From: an uncultured Pseudomonadales bacterium
GTDB lineage: Bacteria; Pseudomonadota; Gammaproteobacteria; Pseudomonadales; Pseudohongiellaceae
Length of the DNA: 64,000 nt
Assembly (NCBI GenBank): GCA_943789335.1
Contig: CALSTS010000004.1
Coordinates: 145,933-209,932, forward strand
Direction: 5' to 3'
Made by a program: the position numbers and the translations under genes. Shown piece after piece: positions 17,554 to 25,663 of the stretch; the stretch's first letter is position 1; each line of letters starts with the position of its first letter. Below the pieces are notes generated by a model, which ran no database searches, was not told the DNA's origin, and saw only the letters and a program-made list of their open reading frames with translations.

Positions 17554-19002
17554 ATGAAAAATAGTCTACTCAAGCAAAATTATTCCCTAAAAAATTGCAT
17601 ACTTTCGTTATGCGGTCTTTGTTTTCTTAGTTCGTGCGCGGTAAATCCGACTGGTGGCATTGACTTCGTTACTATGAGCGAAAGCCGAGAAATAGAACTC
17701 GGCGCTGAAATGCACCAGCAAATTTTGCAAGAAAACCCTGTTTATCAAGACCAACAGCTACAAGAATATGTAAATGAAATTGGTCAAAAACTTGCCGCAG
17801 AGTCTCATCGCCCAGACATTGAGTATTCATTTACGGTCATAGATAGCCCAGACATCAATGCCTTTGCCTTGCCTGGAGGGTTTATTTATATCAATCGTGG
17901 CTTGATGCTGTATTTAAACAGCGAAGATCAACTTGCTGCTGTCTTGGGACACGAAATTGGACATGTCACAGCTCGCCACTCTGTAAGGCAACAGGCTGCT
18001 AGTCAATCAAATAGTGTGTTAGCAGGCGTGTTAGTAGTCGCTACGGGCGTTAGCTCTCTCGGCGAAACTTCTTCTTTATTAGGGGGTGCTTTACTGAGCG
18101 GCTATGGTCGGGATATGGAACTTGAATCTGATGGTTTAGGTGCAGAGTATCTGGCAAATGCCGGATACGACCCTTTAGCAATGGTAGATGTTATTGGCGT
18201 ATTAAAAAATCATGAAGATTTTACCAAACGCACCTCATCAGGAGGCGTCAGCTATCATGGCGTGTTTGCTACTCATCCACGTAACGACACTCGCTTACAG
18301 GAAGTTGTTGGAAGGGCTAATGAGCTAGCTGAAGAAAATGATTCCACAATTGATCCTCAAGTCTTTAGAGAAAGAATGGACGGCCTGGCACTTGGCGCTA
18401 GTACGCAAATGGCAGGCAGTGATGCTCGCAATCGTTATTACCAGACCTTATTAAATTATACGCTGGTATTCCCAGATGGCTGGTCGTGGAGTGATACCAC
18501 CACAACCTTAAATGCTAATTCAGCAGAAGATGCTCTTAGCTTTAATATTGGTGTGCAGCGATTGCAGGCCTTTAAAGAACCGCGCTTATTCATGCAAGAC
18601 GATTTGGGTTTGGCAGGCTTACAGAAAACAGAAAGCCTCAGCCAATTTGGCTTACAAGGTTATACAGGTGTTAACCCTGCTGATAATACCCGAATGGCAG
18701 TCGTTTATTACGGACCCCGTGCTTTCATTATGACTGGTGCAGAAGCGAGCGGAAATTTAAGTGCCGAAAACGACAACATCTTACTAGAGGCTATTAGGAG
18801 TTTTCGCCCAATCGCTGCTAATGAGCGCAACATAGCTGACCCCATTAGCATTGTATACGTACGTTCTGATGGAAAAACCTACGCCCAGTTAGCGGCAGAA
18901 AATCCTTTTGATCCAAATGCAGAAGATCTATTGCGCTTATACAATAGCGACTACCCAAGGGGCGAACCGGCCATCGGCGAATGGATTAAAATCGTCCGTT
19001 AA
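17554..19002 (+). CDS. M48-family zinc metalloprotease, lipoprotein
   Basis: A 482-residue protein with a lipoprotein signal (SLCGLCFLSSCAVNP). The protease domain has GGFIYINRGLMLYL and the zinc motif in HEIGHVTARH, with the third ligand in MELESDGLGAEYLANAGYDP, as in BepA/YfgC and LoiP-type outer-membrane quality-control proteases. A middle domain (NYTLVFPDGWSWSDTTTT) and a short C-terminal LysM-like unit (YAQLAAENPFDPNAEDLL, ending EWIKIVR) are common in this subfamily. The role is likely degradation or maturation of envelope proteins. ATG 17554 is used; GTG 17548 is possible. It is convergent with the cytochrome-like gene, 22 bases apart. Confidence 0.85.
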   Translation: MKNSLLKQNYSLKNCILSLCGLCFLSSCAVNPTGGIDFVTMSESREIELGAEMHQQILQENPVYQDQQLQEYVNEIGQKLAAESHRPDIEYSFTVIDSPDINAFALPGGFIYINRGLMLYLNSEDQLAAVLGHEIGHVTARHSVRQQAASQSNSVLAGVLVVATGVSSLGETSSLLGGALLSGYGRDMELESDGLGAEYLANAGYDPLAMVDVIGVLKNHEDFTKRTSSGGVSYHGVFATHPRNDTRLQEVVGRANELAEENDSTIDPQVFRERMDGLALGASTQMAGSDARNRYYQTLLNYTLVFPDGWSWSDTTTTLNANSAEDALSFNIGVQRLQAFKEPRLFMQDDLGLAGLQKTESLSQFGLQGYTGVNPADNTRMAVVYYGPRAFIMTGAEASGNLSAENDNILLEAIRSFRPIAANERNIADPISIVYVRSDGKTYAQLAAENPFDPNAEDLLRLYNSDYPRGEPAIGEWIKIVR

Positions 19003-19024
19003 GCTTCTTTTCTTCTTCAAAGCT

Positions 19025-19525
19025 TTATAACTCTCCTTCTCTTTGGAAAAGATGATAAAGCTGATCATAGAAAGGATCGTGAATAACACCTTCTGTTGGT
19101 GTTTCTGGTTTGAAAGCTCTATGACAGCCCAAGCATGAATCCAGTAATTCATCACCAGCATTTTCAAGTAAGGTTTTATCTTGTAAGCGTGCAGCATTCA
19201 GGGCTTTCATCGCGGCATTGCTCATATCCATAGAGTAGCCTAACCATTGTGGAGATAAGGGCCAGGTATTATCAAGCTCCCCAGTTCCTCCTAATGTTAT
19301 CAATGGCCCTGCTGCTGCCAACTGAATTGAATAATATTCAATGGCTAACCATTCTTCTTCAAGCATCCTGTCCTCAAGCGCAGCATAATCCCAAATATAG
19401 TGAGCTGAATGGTCAATCATTGTGACCATTAAGGCATTGACGCTTACTGGCACAGGAAAATCTTGATTTTCTGCAGCCCCAGCAGATTTACCTGATGCCA
19501 TGCTTAAAGCAATAAGAGCTAGCAC
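19025..19525 (-). CDS. Cytochrome c'-like secreted protein (CxxCH near C-terminus)
   Basis: A secreted helical protein of about 166 residues with one covalent haem site, CLGCHRAFKPE, close to the C-terminus, as in cytochrome c' and related four-helix cytochromes. The signal peptide is hydrophobic (LIALSMASGKSAGAAE) but short if translation begins at the GTG at 19525. The same frame is open further upstream (SFLFLVLALIAL) without a good start. A TTG behind AGGAG at 19581 would join it only through a one-base change in an A run, so the true start is uncertain. An FNR-type dyad lies about 120 bases upstream. Its electron partner is unknown. Confidence 0.65.
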   Translation of the reverse strand: MLALIALSMASGKSAGAAENQDFPVPVSVNALMVTMIDHSAHYIWDYAALEDRMLEEEWLAIEYYSIQLAAAGPLITLGGTGELDNTWPLSPQWLGYSMDMSNAAMKALNAARLQDKTLLENAGDELLDSCLGCHRAFKPETPTEGVIHDPFYDQLYHLFQREGEL

Positions 19526-19638
19526 TAAAAATAAAAAGCTGACAGACCAAGCGGCGTAATTTTTCTTGAGTGAGTTTATTCAATTCTCCTAATATTATTA
19601 TTCAGTTTACAAGTATCCCACTGACAACAACAGCCATT

Positions 19639-19652
19639 TTGATCCACGTCAA
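19639..19652. promoter_or_regulatory. FNR/Anr-like box upstream of the cytochrome c-like gene
   Basis: TTGAT-CCAC-GTCAA differs from the FNR/Anr consensus TTGAT-N4-ATCAA at one position and is part of a longer dyad (TTTTGA ... TCAAAA). On the minus strand a -10-like GATACT lies at about the distance of a class II promoter (centre near -41). It sits between the cytochrome gene and a divergent zinc-ribbon gene. Direction is inferred. Confidence 0.35.
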
Positions 19653-19739
19653 AATCTTTACCGTGTATATTTCATTTAGATTTTTCCATCCTTTGCTAAA
19701 GCTGCTTATAATCGGATTAATCAAAACAGAGGTTAGCTT

Positions 19740-20024
19740 ATGCATGAATGTCCACACTGCCATCAGGAAAGTATTAGTACCTTGCAAAAGCTGCTTGCTA
19801 TATCGCCTATGCGAGTATGCTGCTTTGCCTGTCAACAATATTCACATATTCATAACACTTATGCACTTGTAGCCCTAACAGTTTGGATAGTCATGACCTG
19901 GTTGTTGATTGCTCTTGCCTATTGGTTTCAAATGTCTTTTTTGTTGCTTGGGTCAATTCCCGCTATGGTTATAGCTGTTGACCGCTACCTAATAAAAGCG
20001 CCTCTATCAAAAGTGCAGGTTTAA
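19740..20024 (+). CDS. Zinc-ribbon protein with two membrane helices
   Basis: A 94-residue hypothetical protein. Two cysteine pairs at the N-terminus, CPHCHQ and CCFACQQ (residues about 4-33), would form a zinc ribbon; two hydrophobic segments follow (ALVALTVWIVMTWLLIALAY and MSFLLLGSIPAMVIAV). The stop lies 4 bases before ubiX, so it is probably translated with that gene, but nothing in the sequence links it to ubiquinone synthesis. I do not recognise a family. Confidence 0.65.
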   Translation: MHECPHCHQESISTLQKLLAISPMRVCCFACQQYSHIHNTYALVALTVWIVMTWLLIALAYWFQMSFLLLGSIPAMVIAVDRYLIKAPLSKVQV

Positions 20025-20028
20025 GATT

Positions 20029-20598
20029 ATGGATAAACAAACTAAACGTCTTATTGTCGGAATCAGTGGGGCATCTGGTATTGCCTACGGGATTGAATGC
20101 TTAAAACTATTAAAGCTAGCGGGTATAGAGTCACACCTTATTGTCAGCAAAGCAGCTTTACAAACTCTCAAACATGAAAGTTCGTTAAGTTATGAAGCAC
20201 TTAAAGCACTTGCAGATGTGCATTATTCCAACAATGACATTGGTGCCACGATTGCTAGTGGCAGTTTTAAAACAATGGGCATGATTATTGTTCCTTGTTC
20301 TATTCGTACAATGTCCGAAATTGCCTCCGGATTTAGCGCATCTCTTTTGAGCCGCGCTGCAGATGTGGTACTTAAAGAGCGCCGGCGTCTAGTGCTAATG
20401 GTTAGAGAAGCCCCGCTACATGCTGGTCACCTGCAAAGCATGCTGGACATAACCAATATGGGTGGGATTATAATGCCGCCAGTCCCCGCATTTTATTCTG
20501 CGCCGGAAAGCATTGAAGATATTGTCTCGCAAACAGTTGCTAGGGCATTAGACCTGTTCGAAATAGATTGTGATATTTTAAAACGTTGGGAAGGCTAG
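20029..20598 (+). CDS. ubiX: Flavin prenyltransferase UbiX
   Basis: UbiX joins dimethylallyl phosphate to FMN, giving the prenylated flavin that the decarboxylase UbiD needs in ubiquinone synthesis. The 189-residue protein has the family motifs in order: IVGISGASGIAYGIECL (FMN loop), SKAALQTLKHE, ASGSFKTMGMIIVPCSIRTM, LKERRRLVLMVREAPLH (arginine and Glu of the active site), and MGGIIMPPVPAFY. Length is ordinary. ubiD is not in the window. A strong bidirectional terminator follows, shared with the convergent rpmG. Confidence 0.93.
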   Translation: MDKQTKRLIVGISGASGIAYGIECLKLLKLAGIESHLIVSKAALQTLKHESSLSYEALKALADVHYSNNDIGATIASGSFKTMGMIIVPCSIRTMSEIASGFSASLLSRAADVVLKERRRLVLMVREAPLHAGHLQSMLDITNMGGIIMPPVPAFYSAPESIEDIVSQTVARALDLFEIDCDILKRWEG

Positions 20599-20634
20599 CT
20601 GAATTAAAACAGTATGAATTGTTTTTGTGAAAAC

Positions 20635-20664
20635 AAAACACCCGCCAAAAGGCGGGTGTTTTTT
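20635..20664. terminator. Bidirectional intrinsic terminator between ubiX and rpmG
   Basis: A 12-bp stem (AAAACACCCGCC / GGCGGGTGTTTT) with a four-base AAAA loop is flanked by A and T runs on both sides, so it can stop ubiX transcripts on the plus strand and the rpmB-rpmG transcript on the minus strand. Confidence 0.92.
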
Positions 20665-20692
20665 ATTCGAGTAATTATTTTTTGATTGAGTT

Positions 20693-20848
20693 TTATTTAA
20701 TTTTTGCTTCTGTATAAATCACATGCTTACGCACAACAGGATCATATTTTTTAACTTCCATTTTGTCCGGCATATTACGTTTGTTTTTATCGGTAGTATA
20801 AAAGTGGCCCGTTTTAGCACTCGATACTAATCTAATTTTGTCTCTCAT
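20693..20848 (-). CDS. rpmG: Large-subunit ribosomal protein bL33
   Basis: A 51-residue protein, [19 protein letters not shown], followed by [20 protein letters not shown] and ending [10 protein letters not shown]. This is a cysteine-free L33 of the usual length. It lies 55 bases downstream of rpmB, the standard rpmB-rpmG order, and ends just before the shared terminator. The absence of the CxxC pairs marks the zinc-independent form. Confidence 0.95.
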   Translation of the reverse strand: MRDKIRLVSSAKTGHFYTTDKNKRNMPDKMEVKKYDPVVRKHVIYTEAKIK

Positions 20849-20903
20849 CAGGATATTCCTATTTTTTACTCAATGCTGAACTAAATTTTTCGTTTGTAAT
20901 TGC

Positions 20904-21140
20904 CTAAACTTTCACGCCATTCCCACGAATGTCCGCCAATACTGAATCAATACCAAGCTTATCAATAATACGCATACCCTTACTCGATAAGCGCAATTTA
21001 ACAAATCGCTTCTCGGACTCTACCCAAAATCTATGAGTATGCAGATTTGGAATAAAACGACGGCGCGTGCGGTTCTTGGCATGGGATACATTATTGCCTG
21101 ATTGTGGTCTTTTACCTGTAACCATACACACTCTAGCCAT
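20904..21140 (-). CDS. rpmB: Large-subunit ribosomal protein bL28
   Basis: A 78-residue protein with the L28 signature: [53 protein letters not shown]. First gene of the rpmB-rpmG operon, behind a strong sigma70-type promoter. Length and composition (basic) are ordinary for the family. radC lies upstream on the same strand, the gene order also seen in E. coli (radC-rpmB-rpmG). Confidence 0.96.
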   Translation of the reverse strand: MARVCMVTGKRPQSGNNVSHAKNRTRRRFIPNLHTHRFWVESEKRFVKLRLSSKGMRIIDKLGIDSVLADIRGNGVKV

Positions 21141-21214
21141 TACTCTTGCCTCTGTCTTGCTAAAAACACCCTAAAAAGGAGTGCTTTGAATTCTGTGAAA
21201 AAAAAGAGCTGCGA

Positions 21215-21243
21215 TTTATATCAAAACAGCCTTTTAATAGCAA
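21215..21243 (-). promoter_or_regulatory. Sigma70-type promoter of rpmB-rpmG
   Basis: On the minus strand TTGCTA (21243-21238) and TATAAA (21220-21215) are separated by exactly 17 bases, 75 bases upstream of the rpmB start and inside the radC-rpmB spacer. Both hexamers match consensus at four or five of six positions, and the spacing is ideal. Confidence 0.7.
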
Positions 21244-21289
21244 GGATTATGTAGTGTTATGGGGCATATCAACGCTTGAATTTCAGACT

Positions 21290-21964
21290 CTAGAGCCAGC
21301 CTCTTTCCGCCATGGAAGTGACTGCTCCGTCTCCAACCACTAGATGATCCAGAGTTTTAATATCAACTAAATCCAGTGCGGATTTCAAACGGCGGGTAAT
21401 TGCAATATCTGCTTCACTAGGCTCGGCTACCCCAGAGGGGTGGTTATGCGCAAAAATAAGTGCTGTTGCATTATGATAAAAAGCCCGACTAAGCACTTCC
21501 CGCGGATAAACGGCAGCACTATCAATCGAGCCTTGAAACAATTCTTCCTGCGCAATTACGCGATGCTGTGAATCCAAAAACAGACATAAGAAAACTTCTC
21601 GGTGACATGCTCGTAGTTTGCTTTTGACATAGAGCCGGCTAAGCCTAACACTAGTTAAAGTATCTTCTCTTTGCAGGTTTTCTAACAAATGACGCTGAGC
21701 CAGCTCCTGGACTGCCTGTAATTGGGCATATTTACAAGGTCCAAGACCTCGCTGCAAACAAAACTCACTTAATCCGGACTCTAATATTCCTCTTAATCCG
21801 CCAAAATGCTTCAATAAAGACCTCGCTAAATCTAGGGCTGACACACCTTTAACGCCAGTTCGGAGGAATATAGCCAATAATTCCGCATCGCTAAGATAAG
21901 CCGCCCCTTTCGTTAGAAGTTTTTCCCTGGGGCGTTCCTGCTCAGGCCAATCTCTGATAGTCAC
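21290..21964 (-). CDS. radC: RadC-family JAB/MPN+ domain protein
   Basis: A 224-residue protein with an N-terminal helix-hairpin-helix ([30 protein letters not shown]) and a C-terminal JAMM metalloprotease-like domain with the zinc motif [14 protein letters not shown]. Despite the name, a role in DNA repair is not established for the family. It lies upstream of rpmB in the order radC-rpmB-rpmG and is divergent from coaBC across the cytochrome-like gene. Length is normal (E. coli 222). Confidence 0.92.
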   Translation of the reverse strand: MTIRDWPEQERPREKLLTKGAAYLSDAELLAIFLRTGVKGVSALDLARSLLKHFGGLRGILESGLSEFCLQRGLGPCKYAQLQAVQELAQRHLLENLQREDTLTSVRLSRLYVKSKLRACHREVFLCLFLDSQHRVIAQEELFQGSIDSAAVYPREVLSRAFYHNATALIFAHNHPSGVAEPSEADIAITRRLKSALDLVDIKTLDHLVVGDGAVTSMAERGWL

Positions 21965-22122
21965 CTGCTAATCTTCCCTGATTGCTGCAATCTTAGAACT
22001 CTAGCGCTGATTCAATATAGTTTAGCTTTTCATAGATTGAAAATTTATTAATTAAGTTCAATTAACATTTCATCATAGATGAATTAGGCTTTTTAGCATT
22101 ACCTCTACTATTGGTTTACTTA

Positions 22123-22764
22123 TTATGGGCTCGTTCGCAGTTCAGGCCGATACCAATATTGTTGATGGCAGGCTGTGCATGCGTTATCAACTGAACCTCC
22201 AGCTTCTGTGTAGGCATCTAAATCTCTTGCGTCAATTGCATTAATAACATTTAGAGTCGCTAGTTGCAGCCCTTGGGAATAAGCAACCCATGACGCCCTG
22301 TCTTGCCGTAACTTCTCTTCAACTTCGAAAGGCTCATATTCTGCATCAGGGTAAGGGGTGGTTGAGCCTGGAGGGGCTACGCGCCGTCCTGGAATCATTA
22401 AAGAATTTGCTCCCTCAATAATTCCTATAGCGCTCTTGCGTAAAAGATTCCAGTCTTCATCAGTTTCGGGCACGCGTTCAATTATCCCTTCATCAAGAGA
22501 GGCCTCATAACTCATCGCTTCCCAAATAGTGTCTGCATTAGGATCAATAAATGTATTCATAACATCACGAATAGTCATTTGAGTATTAAATTCTGAATAT
22601 AGAGATCTTTCTTCAGAGCCCATTCCTTCTGAATTGACTCCTGCAGAACTAAGCCCTTCTTGCGGAAATTCACTCACCACCGCCACTTGCTCTTCCTGAG
22701 CGCATGACTGAATCAAGATAATTGGAACAATTATTAATAAGGCACTGCTAATGACTGATTTCAT
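22123..22764 (-). CDS. Cytochrome c-like lipoprotein (CTACH)
   Basis: A 213-residue protein with a lipoprotein signal (SSALLIIVPIILIQSC, lipobox IQSC), an acidic linker rich in Glu and Ser, and a helical domain ending in a single haem-binding motif CTACHQQYWYRPEL near residue 196. The arrangement (helical bundle, CxxCH near the C-terminus, then an aromatic and Arg) is that of cytochrome c'-like proteins, and resembles the protein at 19025-19525. AGGAGG lies just upstream of the ATG. The electron partner is unknown. Confidence 0.75.
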   Translation of the reverse strand: MKSVISSALLIIVPIILIQSCAQEEQVAVVSEFPQEGLSSAGVNSEGMGSEERSLYSEFNTQMTIRDVMNTFIDPNADTIWEAMSYEASLDEGIIERVPETDEDWNLLRKSAIGIIEGANSLMIPGRRVAPPGSTTPYPDAEYEPFEVEEKLRQDRASWVAYSQGLQLATLNVINAIDARDLDAYTEAGGSVDNACTACHQQYWYRPELRTSP

Positions 22765-23081
22765 ACTGGCCTCCTGAGGCTGCTCTGTTTAAATAGCTTG
22801 GCCAACTTCCAAGCCCTGTGCCTCCAATAGTAAACCCATTTATTTAACCAAAGTGATATTAACGGGTTGTGAACAGTTTACGACTGTTAAAGAATCGTTA
22901 ATATTTTATTATTTCAAGCTGCTTACAGCCTTCTTACTACCCTCCCCCTAAGTTAGCCTGCTACTAATAATCTGATTTGGCCTTTATAGTGGCAAAATTG
23001 AATAATAGATAACTTACTGCTAGGCTTTCCCGACTCTTGGGCATGTCAATAATTCATGCCAATAACTCATGCCTAATAAAT
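22765..23081. other. Divergent intergenic region with a short dyad
   Basis: 317 bases without a gene between the cytochrome-like lipoprotein and coaBC. It contains AACAGT-TTACG-ACTGTT at 22871-22887, a 6-bp dyad that could be an operator. A weak -35/-10 pair for coaBC (TTGGCC ... AATAAT) lies near 22976-23006. Nothing else stands out. Confidence 0.3.
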
Positions 23082-24257
23082 ATGCATAGCCTCATCAATA
23101 AACAAATCTTGCTGGGCATTACCGGCGGAATAGCAGCCTATAAAAGTGCTGAGTTATGCCGTTTACTGGTAAAAGCCGGCGCTGAAGTCCGTGTTGTAAT
23201 GACCGCCTCTGCTTGTGAATTTATTACTCCGCTAACTATGCAGGCTTTGTCTGGCAATCGCGTGCACATTGAATTATTAGACGAAGAAGCTGAAGCTGCC
23301 ATGGGGCATATAGAGCTGGCTCGTTGGGCTGATTTGGTTTTAGTTGCACCTGCAAGCGCTAACTTTATCGCCAGATTAACGCATGGTGAAGCCAGTGATT
23401 TATTAACAACCGTATGTCTTGCCGCTACTGCTCCTCTGGCATTGGCCCCGGCAATGAATCAGGCAATGTGGTCAAATCAGAATACCCAGGACAATATGTC
23501 TGCGCTCAAACAAAAAGGCCTGCATATTTTCGGCCCTGCCGACGGTGAACAAGCCTGTGGCGATATAGGTTTAGGCAGGATGCTGGAGCCAAGCGAGTTA
23601 GCTTTGCTAGCTGCTGGCCTTTTCCAAAATGGCGCTTTTGCAGGTTTAAAAGTGTGCATAACGGCAGGACCTACTCGCGAAGCAATTGACCCGGTTCGCT
23701 ATATTAGCAACCACAGCTCAGGAAAAATGGGATATGCCTTGGCACAAGCAGCTCTTGAGGCCGGAGCCCAGGTAAGCTTAATTTCTGGCCCAGTTAACCT
23801 GCCTCCCCCTCCACATGCATACCTGGTCAATGTAGAAAGCGCAGAACAAATGTTAAACGCAGTAACAAAAGAGCCCTGTGATATTTTTATTGCCGTTGCT
23901 GCTGTTGCAGATTATCGGCCACAACAAATCGCTAGCAACAAAATTAAAAAAACAAGGGAATCCATACAACTAGAGCTAGTTAAAAACCCTGATATTTTGG
24001 CAACAATTGCGGCCCAAAAACCGAAACCATTTTGTGTTGGCTTTGCTGCAGAAACTGAAAACCTTAAACGCAATGCTTTGGCAAAGCTGACAAATAAAAA
24101 TATTGATCTGGTTATTGCTAACCATGCAACAAACACTTTCAACAATGATGAGGCGTCTGTTAACGCTTATTGGCATAAAGGTGAAAAAGTCTTAACACCT
24201 GATCGAAAAGAAAAAGTTGCCAGAGAGTTAATATTGCTTATTAAAGATTTAATGTAA
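23082..24257 (+). CDS. coaBC: Bifunctional phosphopantothenoylcysteine synthetase/decarboxylase
   Basis: Two steps of coenzyme A synthesis: CoaB joins cysteine to 4'-phosphopantothenate, CoaC decarboxylates the product using FMN. The N-terminal flavoprotein domain shows LLGITGGIAAYKSAELCRLL, the catalytic His in MGHIELARW, Asn in PAMNQAMW and Cys in GEQACGDIGLGRM. The C-terminal CoaB domain shows ITAGPTREAIDPVRYISNHS followed by SGKMGYALA, and VKNPDI. I place the start at ATG 23082, which gives the family N-terminus; an ATG at 23043 or GTG further up would add residues with no family match. It leads a run with algC 14 bases downstream. Confidence 0.95.
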   Translation: MHSLINKQILLGITGGIAAYKSAELCRLLVKAGAEVRVVMTASACEFITPLTMQALSGNRVHIELLDEEAEAAMGHIELARWADLVLVAPASANFIARLTHGEASDLLTTVCLAATAPLALAPAMNQAMWSNQNTQDNMSALKQKGLHIFGPADGEQACGDIGLGRMLEPSELALLAAGLFQNGAFAGLKVCITAGPTREAIDPVRYISNHSSGKMGYALAQAALEAGAQVSLISGPVNLPPPPHAYLVNVESAEQMLNAVTKEPCDIFIAVAAVADYRPQQIASNKIKKTRESIQLELVKNPDILATIAAQKPKPFCVGFAAETENLKRNALAKLTNKNIDLVIANHATNTFNNDEASVNAYWHKGEKVLTPDRKEKVARELILLIKDLM

Positions 24258-24271
24258 CAAAATTAACGACA

Positions 24272-25654
24272 ATGACTTTAGCGGTAATTCAAGATGATAT
24301 TTTTCGTGCTTATGATATTCGAGGTATTGTTGGTGAGGGTCTGAATGCTGAGGTCATGTATTACCTAGGAAAAGCGATTGGCAGTGAAGCCTTAGATATT
24401 GGTGAAAATTGCTTACTGCTTGGTTCAGATGCTCGTTTATCTAGCCCAGAATTTTCTGAGCAGATGAAAGCAGGCATACTTGCCACCGGCTGCAGTGTTA
24501 TTGATCTAGGACAAACTCCTACTCCCTTACTTTATTTTGCAACCCACTTTTTAGATGTTCATTCTGGCGTTATGATCACGGGCAGTCATAATCCAAAAAA
24601 TTACAACGGGGTAAAAATTGTCTTCAAGCATCAATGCTTAAGCGATAATCAAATAACTGTATTTAAAGAACGAATTAAATCCAATGATTTTCACAAAGGC
24701 AAAGGCATTTTAAAGAGCTTTGACATTAAAGAAGCTTATTTACAACATATTCTAAACGATATAAAACTAAAACTTTCCTGGAAAGTTGTTATCGATAGCG
24801 GCAATGCAATTGCGGCAAATGTTGCCCCGGAGCTTTTCTCAAAATTAGGCTGTAATACCACAACTTTATTTTGTGATATTGATGGCGCTTTCCCTAATCA
24901 TCACCCCGACCCAACAATCACTGACAATCTAGTTGATCTAATTGAGCAAGTTAAAATTGAAAAAGCTGATCTAGGCATAGCTTTTGACGGTGATGGTGAT
25001 CGCGTTGTGCTGGTTAGCGGAAGCGGCAAAGTTATTGATGCAGATAAGCTACTCATGGCTTTTGTAAAAGATATTCTGCCGCAAAATGAAGCAGCCTCAG
25101 TTGTCTACGACGTCAAAAGTTCCCAGCATCTGCATGCTCTAATTAAAGATCTTCACGGAAAGCCTTTGATGTGTAAAAGTGGCCACTCTTATGTAAAAAA
25201 AGCCATGGTCGAATCAGGTGCGCTTATTGGTGGAGAATATTCTGCTCATATATTTTTTAAGCATCGCTGGTTTGGCTTTGATGATGGGATTTATGCCGCA
25301 GTACGTTTTATTGAGCTAATGGATAAAAATAATATTTCTGCTGATGAAATTATAAATGATTTACCCGCAAGCATTAATACTCCAGAAATTTTTATTGTCG
25401 TTCCCGAACAAGAAAAATTTAAATTAATAAAAGCTTTAGCCGCTAATTTTCAAATTGATGGGTCCGAGGTTAATGCCCTAGATGGTCTTCGTGTATCTTT
25501 TGACTTTGGCTGGGGTATAATTCGTGCCTCAAACACCACGCCAAATTTAATGCTGCGTTTTGAAGCAAATAGTGAGCAAGCCTTAGAGCAAATTAAAACA
25601 CTATTTAGTAATGAAATTACAAGAATCTTACCTCGGCTATCTATAAACTTTTAA
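24272..25654 (+). CDS. algC: Phosphomannomutase/phosphoglucomutase
   Basis: A 460-residue alpha-D-phosphohexomutase that interconverts the 1- and 6-phosphates of mannose or glucose for envelope polysaccharide precursors. Motifs in order: IFRAYDIRGIVGEGL, the phosphoserine loop MITGSHNPKNYNGVK, the metal loop AFDGDGDRVVLV, the sugar-specificity loop GGEYSAHIFF (GEMSGH in Pseudomonas AlgC) and the phosphate-binding RASNTTPNLMLRFEA. It follows coaBC closely and precedes a malonyl-CoA synthase gene by 9 bases. In pseudomonads dut usually lies between coaBC and algC; it is absent here. Confidence 0.92.
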   Translation: MTLAVIQDDIFRAYDIRGIVGEGLNAEVMYYLGKAIGSEALDIGENCLLLGSDARLSSPEFSEQMKAGILATGCSVIDLGQTPTPLLYFATHFLDVHSGVMITGSHNPKNYNGVKIVFKHQCLSDNQITVFKERIKSNDFHKGKGILKSFDIKEAYLQHILNDIKLKLSWKVVIDSGNAIAANVAPELFSKLGCNTTTLFCDIDGAFPNHHPDPTITDNLVDLIEQVKIEKADLGIAFDGDGDRVVLVSGSGKVIDADKLLMAFVKDILPQNEAASVVYDVKSSQHLHALIKDLHGKPLMCKSGHSYVKKAMVESGALIGGEYSAHIFFKHRWFGFDDGIYAAVRFIELMDKNNISADEIINDLPASINTPEIFIVVPEQEKFKLIKALAANFQIDGSEVNALDGLRVSFDFGWGIIRASNTTPNLMLRFEANSEQALEQIKTLFSNEITRILPRLSINF

Positions 25655-25663
25655 CTTATAACT

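Noticed and set aside
19581..19590. TTG start behind AGGAG for the cytochrome c-like gene
   Set aside because: Only two bases separate the site from the TTG, and using it needs a further frameshift, so I kept the GTG at 19525 with low certainty.
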